From Izemoplasma sp964435595 (GTDB lineage Bacteria; Bacillota_I; Bacilli_A; Izemoplasmatales; Izemoplasmataceae), in NCBI GenBank assembly GCA_964435595.1, contig CAYSZV010000016.1, forward strand, positions 1 through 51,633: a DNA stretch of 51,633 bases, given 5' to 3'. The notes under the pieces were generated by a model. It had not been told where the DNA came from and did not search any database. It saw only the letters and a program-made list of their open reading frames with translations. Shown piece after piece: positions 23,899 through 33,792 of the stretch (its first letter is position 1; each line of letters opens with the position of its first letter). The translations under genes were made by a program, and so were the position numbers.

Positions 23899-25185
23899 AT
23901 GACTAAAATTGATAAATTATCAGGAAGCAAAGTAAGAATCGAAATTGAAGTAACTGCAGACCAATTTGCTCATGGTTTAGACCATGCATTTGAAGCAATC
24001 AAAGGGGATGTAGAAGTAAAAGGATTTAGAAAAGGAAAAGTATCACGCTCAGTATTCGAACAACATTACGGTGTTGAAAGTTTATACGAAGAAGCAATCA
24101 ATCATGTGATGCAAGAAACATATGTGGATGCTGTTGTATCAAACAATGTTGAAGTTGTAGCACAACCTAAAATAGATTTTGATGTTACATCTGTTGAAAA
24201 AGGAAAAGGTTTTACTTTTGTAGCTGAAGTTGCTGTGAAGCCAGAAGTTACATTAGGAGAGTACAAAGGATTGAAATTTTCTAAATTAAGTGAAGAAGTT
24301 ACTCCTGAATCAATCGATTTAGAAATCGAAAAACTGTTAGAACAAAATGCAGAGTTGGTTTTAAAAGAAGAAGGTACTCTTGAAAATGGAGATACTGCAA
24401 TCTTTGATTTTGCAGGAAGTGTTGATGGAGAGTTCTTTGAAGGTGGAACTGCTGAAAACTATGAATTAAAAATTGGTAGTGGACAGTTTATTCCAGGATT
24501 TGAAGCACAAATGGTTGGATTGGCAATCGGGGAAGAGAAAGATGTTAACGTTACGTTCCCTGAAAACTATCAAGCAGAAAACCTAAAAGGGAAAGACGCT
24601 GTATTCCATGTGAAACTTCATGAAATGAAAGTGAAACAATTACCTGAATTAACTGATGAATTTGTAAAAGAATTAGAAAAAGAAGGTATTGAAACAGTGG
24701 AAGCTTTGCGAGCTGATGCTGCAGAAAAATTAAAAACTCAACTAATCGCAGATAACAAAAACAAGAAAATTGATTTTGCAGTTGAAGAAGCTGTTCAAAA
24801 TGCTTCATTTGAAGTTGCTCAAGAAATGATCGTTGAAGAGAAAAACAGATTAGTAGACAATGTAACACAACAAGCAAAACAATATAACTTAGATTTAGAA
24901 ACATATCTATCATTCAGTGGAATTTCTAAAGATGACTTTGACAAAAACATGATGAAAGATGCAGAAAAATCAGTAAGTATTAATTTAGTAATTGAAGCAA
25001 TTGGTAAAGCAGAAGAACTTACTGCAACTGAAGAAGAGATTACTGCAAAATACGAAGAATTAGCTGCACAATATAACATGGGAATTGAACAAGTTAAAGC
25101 TGCAGTTAATCCAGAAGCCTTACAATTTGAAGTTATATACAGAAAAACACTAGATTTCTTAGTTGACAGTCTAATTATTGAATAG
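23899..25185 (+). CDS. tig: trigger factor (ribosome-associated peptidyl-prolyl isomerase)
   Basis: The 428-residue product has all three trigger-factor parts. Residues 1-140 form the ribosome-binding domain with signature VKGFRKGKVSRSVFEQHYG (family GFRxGKxP). Residues 150-240 form the FKBP-type isomerase domain with NGDTAIFDFAGSVDGEFFEGGTAENYELKIGSG. A helical C-terminal chaperone domain follows. It binds near the tunnel exit and helps nascent chains fold. The ribosome site is AGGAGG with a strong promoter and terminator, so it is monocistronic. Confidence 0.97.
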   Translation: MTKIDKLSGSKVRIEIEVTADQFAHGLDHAFEAIKGDVEVKGFRKGKVSRSVFEQHYGVESLYEEAINHVMQETYVDAVVSNNVEVVAQPKIDFDVTSVEKGKGFTFVAEVAVKPEVTLGEYKGLKFSKLSEEVTPESIDLEIEKLLEQNAELVLKEEGTLENGDTAIFDFAGSVDGEFFEGGTAENYELKIGSGQFIPGFEAQMVGLAIGEEKDVNVTFPENYQAENLKGKDAVFHVKLHEMKVKQLPELTDEFVKELEKEGIETVEALRADAAEKLKTQLIADNKNKKIDFAVEEAVQNASFEVAQEMIVEEKNRLVDNVTQQAKQYNLDLETYLSFSGISKDDFDKNMMKDAEKSVSINLVIEAIGKAEELTATEEEITAKYEELAAQYNMGIEQVKAAVNPEALQFEVIYRKTLDFLVDSLIIE

Positions 25186-25190
25186 AAATG

Positions 25191-25218
25191 AAAAGTCACT
25201 CTCGAGTGACTTTTTTAA
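25191..25218 (+). terminator. terminator of tig
   Basis: AAAAGTCACT pairs perfectly with AGTGACTTTT around CTCG. Confidence 0.95.
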
Positions 25219-25266
25219 TATACAAAACATATATTACACATTATAATAATATCTAGGGGTGGTACT

Positions 25267-26085
25267 ATGATTAAACTATTAGCGATTGATTTGGATGGAA
25301 CATTACTCAATTCATTTCATGAAATCTCAAACGAAAACAAACAAGCAATTACGCGTGCGCAAAAACACGGTATAAAAGTAATTATCGCTACAGGAAGACC
25401 AGAACAACTTTGCAAAACCATTGTCAATCAACTTGGAATCAATGATGATATCATAATGTCTAATGGAGGTGTGATTGGGCATCCCTACAAACTTGACACT
25501 ATTATGTCAAAAACACTAAATGAATCAATTATGAGATCTGTGATTGAGTATTGTGAAGAAAACAACATTATTTATTTGATATATACAAAAGATGCGATTA
25601 TCTCAAAGCCAAATTTTAGAGTTGATTTTTTTGAGAACAGAAATCAACATTTACCTGAAAACGAGAGAGTTATTATGAAAAACTTAGATGAATTTGACAA
25701 TATCTATTCCTTGAAACCAAATAAAATCTTGATTGTTGAGGAGAATAGAAAGAAACGCAACGTGGCAATGGAGTATTTTAAAATGATTGAAGACGCTTCA
25801 ATCGTACAAAGCCAAACAACCTTTATTGATGTGAATCCTAAAAATGTCACAAAAGGAAACGCACTAAAAGAATATGCAGAATATTTGGGAATCAATCAGT
25901 CTGAAGTTGCAGCGATTGGAGATCAAGCAAATGACTTAGCAATGCTAGAATATGCTGGTACTGCAATTGCAATGGAGAATGCAATTCCAGAGTGTTTGGA
26001 GATTGCTACTCACATTACGCTATCAAATAATAATCATGGAGTAGCATATGCCATCAATCATTTCATTTTAGAGGGACAAAACTAA
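25267..26085 (+). CDS. Cof-type HAD phosphatase
   Basis: The 272-residue product has HAD motif I DLDGTLL (Asp8, Asp10), motif II in VIIATGR, a type IIB cap in the middle, and motif IV AAIGDQANDLAML. Cof-type enzymes dephosphorylate sugar phosphates, nucleotides or flavin nucleotides; the substrate is not predictable. The start is close to GGGGTGG, a moderate ribosome site. The length is normal. It lies between tig and ptsI, each with its own signals. Confidence 0.9.
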   Translation: MIKLLAIDLDGTLLNSFHEISNENKQAITRAQKHGIKVIIATGRPEQLCKTIVNQLGINDDIIMSNGGVIGHPYKLDTIMSKTLNESIMRSVIEYCEENNIIYLIYTKDAIISKPNFRVDFFENRNQHLPENERVIMKNLDEFDNIYSLKPNKILIVEENRKKRNVAMEYFKMIEDASIVQSQTTFIDVNPKNVTKGNALKEYAEYLGINQSEVAAIGDQANDLAMLEYAGTAIAMENAIPECLEIATHITLSNNNHGVAYAINHFILEGQN

Positions 26086-26249
26086 ATAGGTGTTACTTGT
26101 AGATGTACTTGTCTGCATTGTATAATTAGAATAGATAGAGCAAACACTAGATTTGTTTTGCTTAAAATTCAATTCAATTTACAAATAGTGGTCAATAAAT
26201 TGTATAGCAAGAAATAATCAATTATTCGTAATATAAAGGACGTGAAGAA

Positions 26250-27968
26250 ATGAAAGTAAATGGTATAGGAGCAAGTGCGGGTATTGTAATTAGTAAAGTC
26301 TTTCGTTTAGAAGATATCACATTAGATATTCCAACGCATAATTGTGTCAATGCGAAAGATGAGATGGGGAAATTAAAAAATGCTATTGAGAAGGCTCAAC
26401 AGACAATTTCTGTAATCAAGAAGAACACGTTAGAGACACTAGATGAAGAACATGCGATGATTTTTGATGCACATATGCAAATTGCAAATGATCCAGAAAT
26501 TTATGCACAAGTAAAACAAAAAGTGGAATCAGAAAATCTTAATGTAGTAAAAGCTTATAGTGATGTTACGACAATGTTTGCTGACTTATTCGCTTCAATG
26601 GATAATGCGTATATGAAAGAACGTGCTGCAGATGTGAAAGATGTATCAAGAAGAGTTATTGCTAATTTATTAGATATTACTTTGAATGATCCTTCAACAA
26701 TCAATAGTGAAGTTATTATCTGTGCAAATGATTTAACACCTAGTGATACTGCTCAATTAAATAAGAAGTATGTAAAAGGATTTGTTACGAATATTGGTGG
26801 GAGAACATCTCATAGTGCAATTATGGCTCGAACATTAGAAATTCCCGCAGTAGTTGGAACAAATAACGTATTGGATTCTGTTGAAGATGGTGATATTATT
26901 ATCCTAAATGGAATGGAAGGATATGTCATTTTAAATCCTACAGAAGACGAAATAAAAGATCACAAACAGGCACAAGCAAAATACTTAGAAAAAGTTGCTA
27001 TTTACAAACAGTTTAAAGATAAAAAAACAATAACAAAAGACGGTCTTCATGTTGAACTAGCAGCTAATATTGGTAACCCAGAAGATATGGATGGAGTAAT
27101 AGCAAATGGAGCTGAAGGTGTAGGGCTATACAGAACAGAATTCTTATATATGAATAGTCCAACATTCCCTACAGAAGAGGAACAATTTATTGCTTATAAA
27201 ACAGTTCTAGAAAAAATACCAACAAATAAAGTAGTTATTAGGACACTTGATATAGGTGGAGACAAACATTTGGAGTATTTACCTCTAGATAAAGAATTGA
27301 ATCCATTTTTAGGTCATAGAGCCTTGCGTCTTTGTCTTGATAATGTAAACCTATTTAAAACACAGTTACGTGCCTTACTACGTGCAAGCGTATATGGAAA
27401 CTTACATATTATGTTTCCAATGGTAGCAACCTTAAATGAATTTAGAAAAGCAAAGAAATTGATTGAAGAATGCAAGATAGAATTGAAGAATGAAAACGTA
27501 GCGGTCAGTGAAAACTTTAAAGTTGGAATTATGGTTGAAATTCCTTCGGTTGCAATCTTGGCAGATCAGTTTGCCAAAGAGGTTGATTTCTTCAGTATAG
27601 GGACAAATGATTTGATTCAATACAGCTTTGCTGCAGGAAGAATGAATGAAAAAGTCTCATACCTCTATCAACCATTAAATCCTTCTTTATTGAGACTGAT
27701 TAAAATGGTAATAGATGCATCTCATAAAGAAGGTATCTGGACTGGAATGTGTGGAGAAATGGCAGGAGATCAACTTGCAGCACCAATTCTCCTTGGTCTT
27801 GGACTTGATGAATTTAGTATGAGTGCGACAAGTGTATTAGAAACAAGATATCTATTTAGTAAATTATCAAAAACAGATATGGAGACTATTGCAAATAAAG
27901 CATTACAGATGGGAACCGAATCTGAAGTGAAAGAATTAATTCTAGCTACTTTAGACAAAATTATTTAA
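26250..27968 (+). CDS. ptsI: PTS enzyme I (phosphoenolpyruvate-protein phosphotransferase)
   Basis: The 572-residue product is full length. The phosphorylated His188 lies in GGRTSHSAIMAR. The PEP-binding barrel has GAEGVGLYRTEFLYM, RTLDIGGDKH and GTNDLIQYSFAAGR, and the catalytic Cys sits near the end (GMCGEMAGD). It takes phosphate from PEP and passes it to HPr to drive sugar uptake. The gene for HPr (ptsH), often just upstream, is not in this window; a Cof phosphatase precedes it instead. Ribosome site AAAGGACGTG. Confidence 0.97.
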   Translation: MKVNGIGASAGIVISKVFRLEDITLDIPTHNCVNAKDEMGKLKNAIEKAQQTISVIKKNTLETLDEEHAMIFDAHMQIANDPEIYAQVKQKVESENLNVVKAYSDVTTMFADLFASMDNAYMKERAADVKDVSRRVIANLLDITLNDPSTINSEVIICANDLTPSDTAQLNKKYVKGFVTNIGGRTSHSAIMARTLEIPAVVGTNNVLDSVEDGDIIILNGMEGYVILNPTEDEIKDHKQAQAKYLEKVAIYKQFKDKKTITKDGLHVELAANIGNPEDMDGVIANGAEGVGLYRTEFLYMNSPTFPTEEEQFIAYKTVLEKIPTNKVVIRTLDIGGDKHLEYLPLDKELNPFLGHRALRLCLDNVNLFKTQLRALLRASVYGNLHIMFPMVATLNEFRKAKKLIEECKIELKNENVAVSENFKVGIMVEIPSVAILADQFAKEVDFFSIGTNDLIQYSFAAGRMNEKVSYLYQPLNPSLLRLIKMVIDASHKEGIWTGMCGEMAGDQLAAPILLGLGLDEFSMSATSVLETRYLFSKLSKTDMETIANKALQMGTESEVKELILATLDKII

Positions 27969-27975
27969 AGAGTTT

Positions 27976-28004
27976 GGCACTTCTTATAAAGAAGTGTCTT
28001 TTTT
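27976..28004 (+). terminator. terminator of ptsI
   Basis: CACTTCTT pairs with AAGAAGTG around ATA, followed by a T-rich run. Confidence 0.9.
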
Positions 28005-28156
28005 ATATATTACTTGTGTCTTTTGCTTTCCTTACGCGCAAATTTACTATATAATACATATTGCTATAATATACGTATTCGTGCTTATTCATTGAATATC
28101 CACATTTATGTAGTATAATAAGGTATCCGAAATTCTTAAAACAAAGAGGTGATAGT

Positions 28157-30481
28157 ATGTATAAAAGTAATTTATTGACTGAAGGAATATTACCAAGTAT
28201 CGCAATTCGTGGAATTGCTCCTTTTCCTCATACTGATTTACGTATTGAAGTGGGACGTATTATTTCAAAAAATGCGCTATTAGAAGCGGAAAAGAATTTT
28301 GATAGTCATGTTTTATTATTAATTCAAGAAAATCCAATGCATGATACACCAACGACAACTAATGTATTACAACATGGTGTTGTTGCTAAAATTGGAATCA
28401 AGATAAAATTACCTAATGGAAACTTCAAAGTGAAGTTTGATCCTATCGTTCGTGCTGAAATTTTGCAAATTGAGTCTACAAATCCACATTTTGTAACTCG
28501 TTTTAAAACGATGCCAACCGTACAAGATGATATTGATCAGGAATTAGCGTTAATTAGAATGTTAGCAAAGCAAGTTGTTGACAATAGTAAAACTCTATTA
28601 AAAAATCCAAAAAATGCATTAGACGCAATTCAAAAAGGTGTCTCAAGCGAAAAGTTATGTGATATCGTCGCAGATAGTTTAAAAATCGGAGAAAACTTGA
28701 AATTCAAATACATTGAAACTGCGAGCTTAAATAAAAGATTAACATTCTTATTAGAAGACATTGAAAAAGAAAAATATATGTCTCAAATAGAAAATCCAAT
28801 TAATATGACTGTTAAAAAGAACATTGATGAAAATCAAAAAGAATACTATTTAAGAGAAAAAATGAAAGCAATCCAAGAAGAACTTGGAGATAAAGTCAAA
28901 AAAGAATCTGATATCGAAGAATTAAAAGCAAAAGTACTTGAGAAGAAAATGCCAAAACATATTGAAGAAAAGGCAATTTATGAATTATCAAGATATCAAA
29001 GCCTTCCAGCATCAAGTGGAGAATCAGGAGTAATTAGAACATACCTAGATTTCTTGATTGAATTACCATGGAATGAATTGACAGAAGATGAAACAGATAT
29101 CAATAAAGCAGAAGCTGCTTTGGATTCAACACATTTTGGTCTAAAGAAAGTAAAAGAAAGAATTATCGAGTATCTGGCAGTAAAAATCTTAACTGGTAAA
29201 AACCCTCAAACAATTTTATGTTTGGTTGGTCCTCCAGGTGTTGGTAAAACAACCTTAGCACAATCAATTGGTAAAGCTCTTGGAAGAAATTTTGTCAAAC
29301 AAAGTCTTGGTGGAGTAAAAGATGAATCAGAGATTAGAGGACATAGAAGAACGTATTTAGGTGCATTGCCTGGTAGAATTATGCAAGGTATGAAAAAAGC
29401 AAAAGTAATTAACCCAGTATTCTTGTTAGATGAAATTGATAAATTGGGATTTGATTACAAAGGAGATCCTAGCGCAGCCTTATTGGAAGTTCTAGATCCT
29501 GAGCAAAATGCTAAATTTAGCGATCATTACTTAGAAGAACAATATGATTTATCACAAGTGTTATTTATTGCAACTGCAAACTATTTAGGAAATGTTCCTG
29601 CGCCACTACGTGATCGTATGGAAATCATTGAATTAAGTAGCTATACAGAAATTGAAAAATTCAATATTGCTAGAGAGCACTTAATCAGTAAACAATTAAA
29701 AACTCATGGACTAACAGAAGATAAGTTTGAAATTACTGATGAAGCAATTATGGAATTAATCCGTTCTTATACAAGAGAAGCTGGTGTAAGACAATTAGAT
29801 CGTCTATTTGGTAGCTTAATTCGTAAATCGATAAAGATTATCTTAGGTGATAAAAAAGAAAAAGTATTTATAGAAGAAAAAGATGTTGTTACATTCTTAG
29901 GAAAAGCAATGTTTACAAATGCAAAAGCAGATACATATGATCAAGTAGGTGTTGTTACTGGACTAGCATATACACAGTTTGGTGGAGATACATTACCTGT
30001 TGAAGTTACATATTACAAGGGTACTGGTAAATTAGTATTGACCGGTAAACTTGGAGATGTTATGAAAGAGTCAGCAATGGCTGCACTTAGTTATGTTAAA
30101 TCAAATGCTAAGAAATTGAATATTGATATGAAATTATTTGATGAAAATGATATTCATATTCATGTTCCAGAGGGTGCGGTTCCAAAAGATGGACCAAGCG
30201 CTGGAGTAACAATCGCAACAGCAATTGTTTCTGTCATGACAAATAAAAAAGTTGATCACTTCCTTGGAATGACTGGTGAAATCACCTTGCGTGGTAGAGT
30301 CCTTCCAATTGGTGGACTAAAAGAGAAATCAATCGCAGCACATAGAAGTGGTTTAAAAACAATTATGATTCCTATGGAAAACAAAAAAGATTTAGAAGAC
30401 ATCCCAGATGATGTGAAAGATCATTTAGAGATTATTCCGGTTGCAACAATAGAGGAAATCATTGATAGAGCACTAAAATAA
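28157..30481 (+). CDS. lon: ATP-dependent protease Lon
   Basis: The 774-residue product has the N-terminal substrate domain (1-200), the AAA module with Walker A GPPGVGKT (358-365) and Walker B VFLLDEIDKL. The protease domain has catalytic Ser681 in PKDGPSAG and Lys724 in GGLKEK. It degrades misfolded and some regulatory proteins in the cytoplasm. The ribosome site is AGAGGTG. TATAAT lies at about 28113. No CIRCE-type heat-shock operator is visible upstream. Confidence 0.98.
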   Translation: MYKSNLLTEGILPSIAIRGIAPFPHTDLRIEVGRIISKNALLEAEKNFDSHVLLLIQENPMHDTPTTTNVLQHGVVAKIGIKIKLPNGNFKVKFDPIVRAEILQIESTNPHFVTRFKTMPTVQDDIDQELALIRMLAKQVVDNSKTLLKNPKNALDAIQKGVSSEKLCDIVADSLKIGENLKFKYIETASLNKRLTFLLEDIEKEKYMSQIENPINMTVKKNIDENQKEYYLREKMKAIQEELGDKVKKESDIEELKAKVLEKKMPKHIEEKAIYELSRYQSLPASSGESGVIRTYLDFLIELPWNELTEDETDINKAEAALDSTHFGLKKVKERIIEYLAVKILTGKNPQTILCLVGPPGVGKTTLAQSIGKALGRNFVKQSLGGVKDESEIRGHRRTYLGALPGRIMQGMKKAKVINPVFLLDEIDKLGFDYKGDPSAALLEVLDPEQNAKFSDHYLEEQYDLSQVLFIATANYLGNVPAPLRDRMEIIELSSYTEIEKFNIAREHLISKQLKTHGLTEDKFEITDEAIMELIRSYTREAGVRQLDRLFGSLIRKSIKIILGDKKEKVFIEEKDVVTFLGKAMFTNAKADTYDQVGVVTGLAYTQFGGDTLPVEVTYYKGTGKLVLTGKLGDVMKESAMAALSYVKSNAKKLNIDMKLFDENDIHIHVPEGAVPKDGPSAGVTIATAIVSVMTNKKVDHFLGMTGEITLRGRVLPIGGLKEKSIAAHRSGLKTIMIPMENKKDLEDIPDDVKDHLEIIPVATIEEIIDRALK

Positions 30482-30508
30482 AAGGAAATATTCGTATTTC
30501 CTTTTTCT
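30480..30508 (+). terminator. terminator of lon
   Basis: AAAGGAAATA pairs perfectly with TATTTCCTTT around TTCG, followed by T-rich sequence. It begins at the lon stop codon. Confidence 0.9.
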
Positions 30509-30512
30509 TTTA

Positions 30513-30541
30513 TTGACACACGACTACTGGTCGTGTATAAT
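30513..30541 (+). promoter_or_regulatory. promoter with an embedded palindromic operator, upstream of the TetR-type gene
   Basis: TTGACA (30513) and TATAAT (30536) are 17 bases apart. The spacer is almost filled by the perfect palindrome ACACGAC-TACTG-GTCGTGT (30518-30536), which overlaps the end of the -35 and the start of the -10. A protein bound here would block RNA polymerase, the usual layout for TetR self-repression. Confidence 0.85.
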
Positions 30542-30560
30542 AATTTCAGAGGTGAGGCAA

Positions 30561-31166
30561 ATGCCATTTGACACATTTTATAATCTCTCTGAAGAAAAGA
30601 AAAACAGACTAATTAAAGCTGGCAGAAGAGAATTCACCAAATTTAGTATTCACAATTCTAGTCTCAATAGAATCCTAAAACGAGCAGAGATTCCCAAAGG
30701 GAGTTTTTACTCTTATTTTCAAGACAAAAATGAATTCTATTGGTATATCTTAAACGATGTTATTCGTCCTAGGATATCTTCTTATGATGACTTGCTTGTA
30801 GAATTCAATAGTGATTTGTTCTTGATAGAAGAGATGCATTTACAAGAAATGATCAATCTTCTAAAGGATTATGAATTTAGTGGAATGTTACGAAATATGT
30901 TCTTATATTCTTATCATGATGTTCGTCATAAAGTGTTTGACCACAGTGAAGTTAGTTTTGCCTTAATGTATTCGATTCACATCCGTCATAAGAAACATAT
31001 TTATAAGGTAAGAAACGAAACTGAATTTATGGCATTTTATCATTTGTTAACGAATATGGCACACGCCTGTATATTGGGAATCGTTAGTAATGCATATAGT
31101 GAAGAATACGCAATTGATTTATACCAGAAACAGATACAGTATGTATATGATGGATTATATAAATAA
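30561..31166 (+). CDS. TetR-family transcriptional regulator
   Basis: ATG 30561 follows GAGGTG. The 201-residue product has the TetR N-terminal DNA-binding domain: helix IKAGRREFTKFSIHNSSLNRI, then recognition segment AEIPKGSFYSYFQDKNEF at about 45-62. The helical ligand-binding domain follows, with no recognisable ligand signature. The palindrome in its own promoter indicates autorepression. The next gene (pepF-like) has its own promoter after a terminator, so what else is regulated is not clear from the window. Confidence 0.88.
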   Translation: MPFDTFYNLSEEKKNRLIKAGRREFTKFSIHNSSLNRILKRAEIPKGSFYSYFQDKNEFYWYILNDVIRPRISSYDDLLVEFNSDLFLIEEMHLQEMINLLKDYEFSGMLRNMFLYSYHDVRHKVFDHSEVSFALMYSIHIRHKKHIYKVRNETEFMAFYHLLTNMAHACILGIVSNAYSEEYAIDLYQKQIQYVYDGLYK

Positions 31167-31167
31167 G

Positions 31168-31218
31168 AGACCAAATAACATTGAAAGAGTAAAGACTTCA
31201 TAACATTTTGGTCTTTTT
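31168..31218 (+). terminator. terminator of the TetR-type gene
   Basis: AGACCAAA (31168) pairs with TTTGGTCT (31207) with further partial pairing of ATAACATT and the facing strand, followed by a T run; TATAAT of the next gene lies at 31225. Confidence 0.65.
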
Positions 31219-31253
31219 CTATGTTATAATGCATGTAAGGAGATGATTTAATA

Positions 31254-33011
31254 ATGAAGAAATGGAATTTAGATGCACTATATAAAGGGTTTGAAACCAA
31301 AGAGTTTCAAGATAGTCTAGTTGTTTTAAACGACAAAATTGATGTGATTAATGAGTTTGCAGCAACGGAGTTTAATGATACAAATGATGCTGCTAATAAA
31401 ATTATTACCTATGTAAAGATGAGTGAATCTTTACGTACTTTGATGATTCGTAATTTTGCATTTTGTTCTTTAACAATTTCAACTGATGCGATGAATGAAG
31501 ATGCTCGAAAATACATGAATCAAATGCAAATGTTGTCATCTAGAACAACTCTTGCAGCAACAAAATTCAATAAATTTATTCCTAGAATTGAAAATTTAAG
31601 TGCATTGATCAAAGACAATGCTGAATTACAAGAGCTTGAATTTTATTTAGGACGTATTTTAGAAGGAAGCAAATATTTATTAAGTGATAATGAAGAAGTG
31701 TTAATTTCTAAGTTTACACAAACAAGCTCCGGAGCTTGGGGACAACTTCAAGGCGAACTAACTTCTACATTGAAAGTAGAGTATGAAGGAAAAGAAATCA
31801 GTTTGAGTGAAGTAAGAAATTTCTCTAGTGATAATAATCCTGAAGTAAGACGCAAAGGATATGAAGCAGAAATGAAAGCTTATCCAAAAATCGCACCAAG
31901 TGTTGCTTATGCATTAAATGGTGTGAAAGGTGAAGTGAATATGCTTTGTGAATTACGAGGATTCGAAAGTGCACTTGATCAAGCTGTATATCAATCTAGA
32001 ATGCAACGAAGTACACTCGATGCATTGATTGATTCTATGAAAGATTACTTACCACATTTCCGCAAGTATTTGAAACGTAAAGCAGAGCTATTAGGTCATA
32101 AAAATGGGCTTCCATATTATGATATATTTGCTCCAATTGGGAAATCTTCAAAAACCTTTACTGAAGAGGAAGCAATGGAATTCATTTATGAAAACTTCGC
32201 AACGTTCGGACCTGAAATGGAACAATTAGCACGTACAGCTTACAAAGATGAATGGATTGACTTTACTCCAAGAATGGGAAAAAGAGGCGGAGCGTTCTGT
32301 TTTAACTTACACCCAATTAAGCAATCTCGTATCATGACAAACTTTACTGGAAGTTTCAGTAATGTTATCACCTTGGCTCATGAATTAGGGCACGCGTATC
32401 ATGGTGACCAAATCTTTAAAGAACGAATCACGAATTCATCATATACAATGCCTGTAGCTGAAACAGCTTCAACATTCTGTGAGACAATCGTGAAAAATGC
32501 TGCCTTAAAAGACGCTGATAAAGAAGAAAAAATATTCATATTGGAGCAATCATTAAAAGGAAGCACACAAGTAATCGTAGATATTTTAAGTCGTTTTATC
32601 TTTGAAAGTAATGTATTCGATAAACGAAAATCAACACCATTAAACGAAAGAATGCTTTGTGAAATGATGTTAGATGCTCAGAAAGAAGCATATGGAGATA
32701 GTTTAGATCCTGACTTCCTAATGAGCTATGCTTGGCTGAATAAATCACACTATTATCGTGGTGGATTATCATTTTATAACTTCCCATATGCGTTTGGATT
32801 ATTATTTGCCAAAGGAATATATGCGGAATTTAAAAAACAAGGTGCACCATTTGTAGATAAAGTAAATTTATTACTACAAAAAACAGGACAAATGACAGTT
32901 GAAGATGTATCTTCACTTGTTGGAATTGATCTTTCTAAAAAAGAATTTTGGAATAGTAGTCTTGATGTAATTGTAGAAGAAATTGAATTATTCTTAGAAT
33001 TAACAAAATAA
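31254..33011 (+). CDS. pepF: M3-family oligoendopeptidase F
   Basis: The 585-residue product is a zinc metallopeptidase of the oligoendopeptidase F group. The metal motif is HELGH at 376-380 in TLAHELGHAYHG, with the third ligand Glu in the following AETASTFCET. It cleaves short peptides in the cytoplasm. N-terminal helical region 1-190 is typical. The ribosome site is AAGGAG. The length is normal (about 590-600). Confidence 0.95.
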   Translation: MKKWNLDALYKGFETKEFQDSLVVLNDKIDVINEFAATEFNDTNDAANKIITYVKMSESLRTLMIRNFAFCSLTISTDAMNEDARKYMNQMQMLSSRTTLAATKFNKFIPRIENLSALIKDNAELQELEFYLGRILEGSKYLLSDNEEVLISKFTQTSSGAWGQLQGELTSTLKVEYEGKEISLSEVRNFSSDNNPEVRRKGYEAEMKAYPKIAPSVAYALNGVKGEVNMLCELRGFESALDQAVYQSRMQRSTLDALIDSMKDYLPHFRKYLKRKAELLGHKNGLPYYDIFAPIGKSSKTFTEEEAMEFIYENFATFGPEMEQLARTAYKDEWIDFTPRMGKRGGAFCFNLHPIKQSRIMTNFTGSFSNVITLAHELGHAYHGDQIFKERITNSSYTMPVAETASTFCETIVKNAALKDADKEEKIFILEQSLKGSTQVIVDILSRFIFESNVFDKRKSTPLNERMLCEMMLDAQKEAYGDSLDPDFLMSYAWLNKSHYYRGGLSFYNFPYAFGLLFAKGIYAEFKKQGAPFVDKVNLLLQKTGQMTVEDVSSLVGIDLSKKEFWNSSLDVIVEEIELFLELTK

Positions 33012-33041
33012 GCAGGATTTTCCTGCTTTTTTTGTTATAAT
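33011..33041 (+). terminator. terminator fused to the next promoter
   Basis: AGCAGGA pairs with TCCTGCT around TTT. Its T run is followed at once by GTTATAAT (TATAAT at 33036), 17 bases before the start of the next gene. Confidence 0.85.
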
Positions 33042-33057
33042 AAATTGAGGTGATGAT

Positions 33058-33792
33058 ATGGATATCAAAAAAGAAATTTCGAATAACCGTAAGGCAATCA
33101 AACCAAGTTGGGTAGAATTAAGAAAAATAAAAACAGATCGAGAATTAGAACTACCTAGACCACAAATGTTTAAACATAGTGATGGAGAAAAAATTGTTCT
33201 AGATAAAGAATTTCCAAATGTGAAACAAAAAACACTGCAAGAAGTGATTGCATCTAGAAGAAGTTTAAGACAATACAAAGACCAATCTATGACAAAAGAG
33301 GAAGTGTCATATTTGTTATGGGAAACATCACGTGTTGATTTCTTTAAAAAAAGTGCAGTCTTTCGTACGATTCCTACAGGTGGAGCAACCAATTCTATGG
33401 AGACATATGTATTCTTGCAAAATATAATTGGAATCGATTCAGGTCTTTATCATTATCATCAAGATGAACATGTATTGGTCTTATTAGATAATAGTGAAGA
33501 CCTAAAGGATCGAGTGAATGAATCATTGTGGACACAATTACGTGGAGCGAATTTCACAATGTATATTACTGCAACTCCATATAGAACGGAATATAAATAT
33601 AGTTTTACCGCACATAAGATGATTGCTATGGAAGCCGGACATGCAGGGCAAAATCTTAGCTTGGCAGCAGAAGTGATTGACTGTGGAGCCTGTTGTTTGG
33701 CTGCATATAGACAAGACCTTGCTGATGAAGTATTGGGTATCGATGGTGTTGATGAATTTACAACATATGCAATTACTGTAGGGAAAAAATAA
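33058..33792 (+). CDS. SagB-type nitroreductase-fold oxidoreductase
   Basis: The 244-residue product has the SagB/ThcOx signature: TLQEVIASRRSLRQYKDQSMTKEEVSYLLW, then FRTIPTGGATNSMETYVFL, GLYHYHQDEHVL, and the flavin end region AGHAGQNLSLAAEVIDCGACCLA. It is an FMN-dependent dehydrogenase. In streptolysin-S-like clusters SagB oxidises azolines, but no precursor peptide or cyclodehydratase gene lies here, so this is a stand-alone relative of unknown substrate. Its stop overlaps the next start by one base (TAATG). Confidence 0.85.
   Translation: MDIKKEISNNRKAIKPSWVELRKIKTDRELELPRPQMFKHSDGEKIVLDKEFPNVKQKTLQEVIASRRSLRQYKDQSMTKEEVSYLLWETSRVDFFKKSAVFRTIPTGGATNSMETYVFLQNIIGIDSGLYHYHQDEHVLVLLDNSEDLKDRVNESLWTQLRGANFTMYITATPYRTEYKYSFTAHKMIAMEAGHAGQNLSLAAEVIDCGACCLAAYRQDLADEVLGIDGVDEFTTYAITVGKK

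Noticed and set aside
33058..33792. Part of a streptolysin-S-like peptide cluster
   Set aside because: The SagB-like gene stands with a phosphatase/nuclease and threonine aldolase; no precursor, SagC, SagD or transporter genes.
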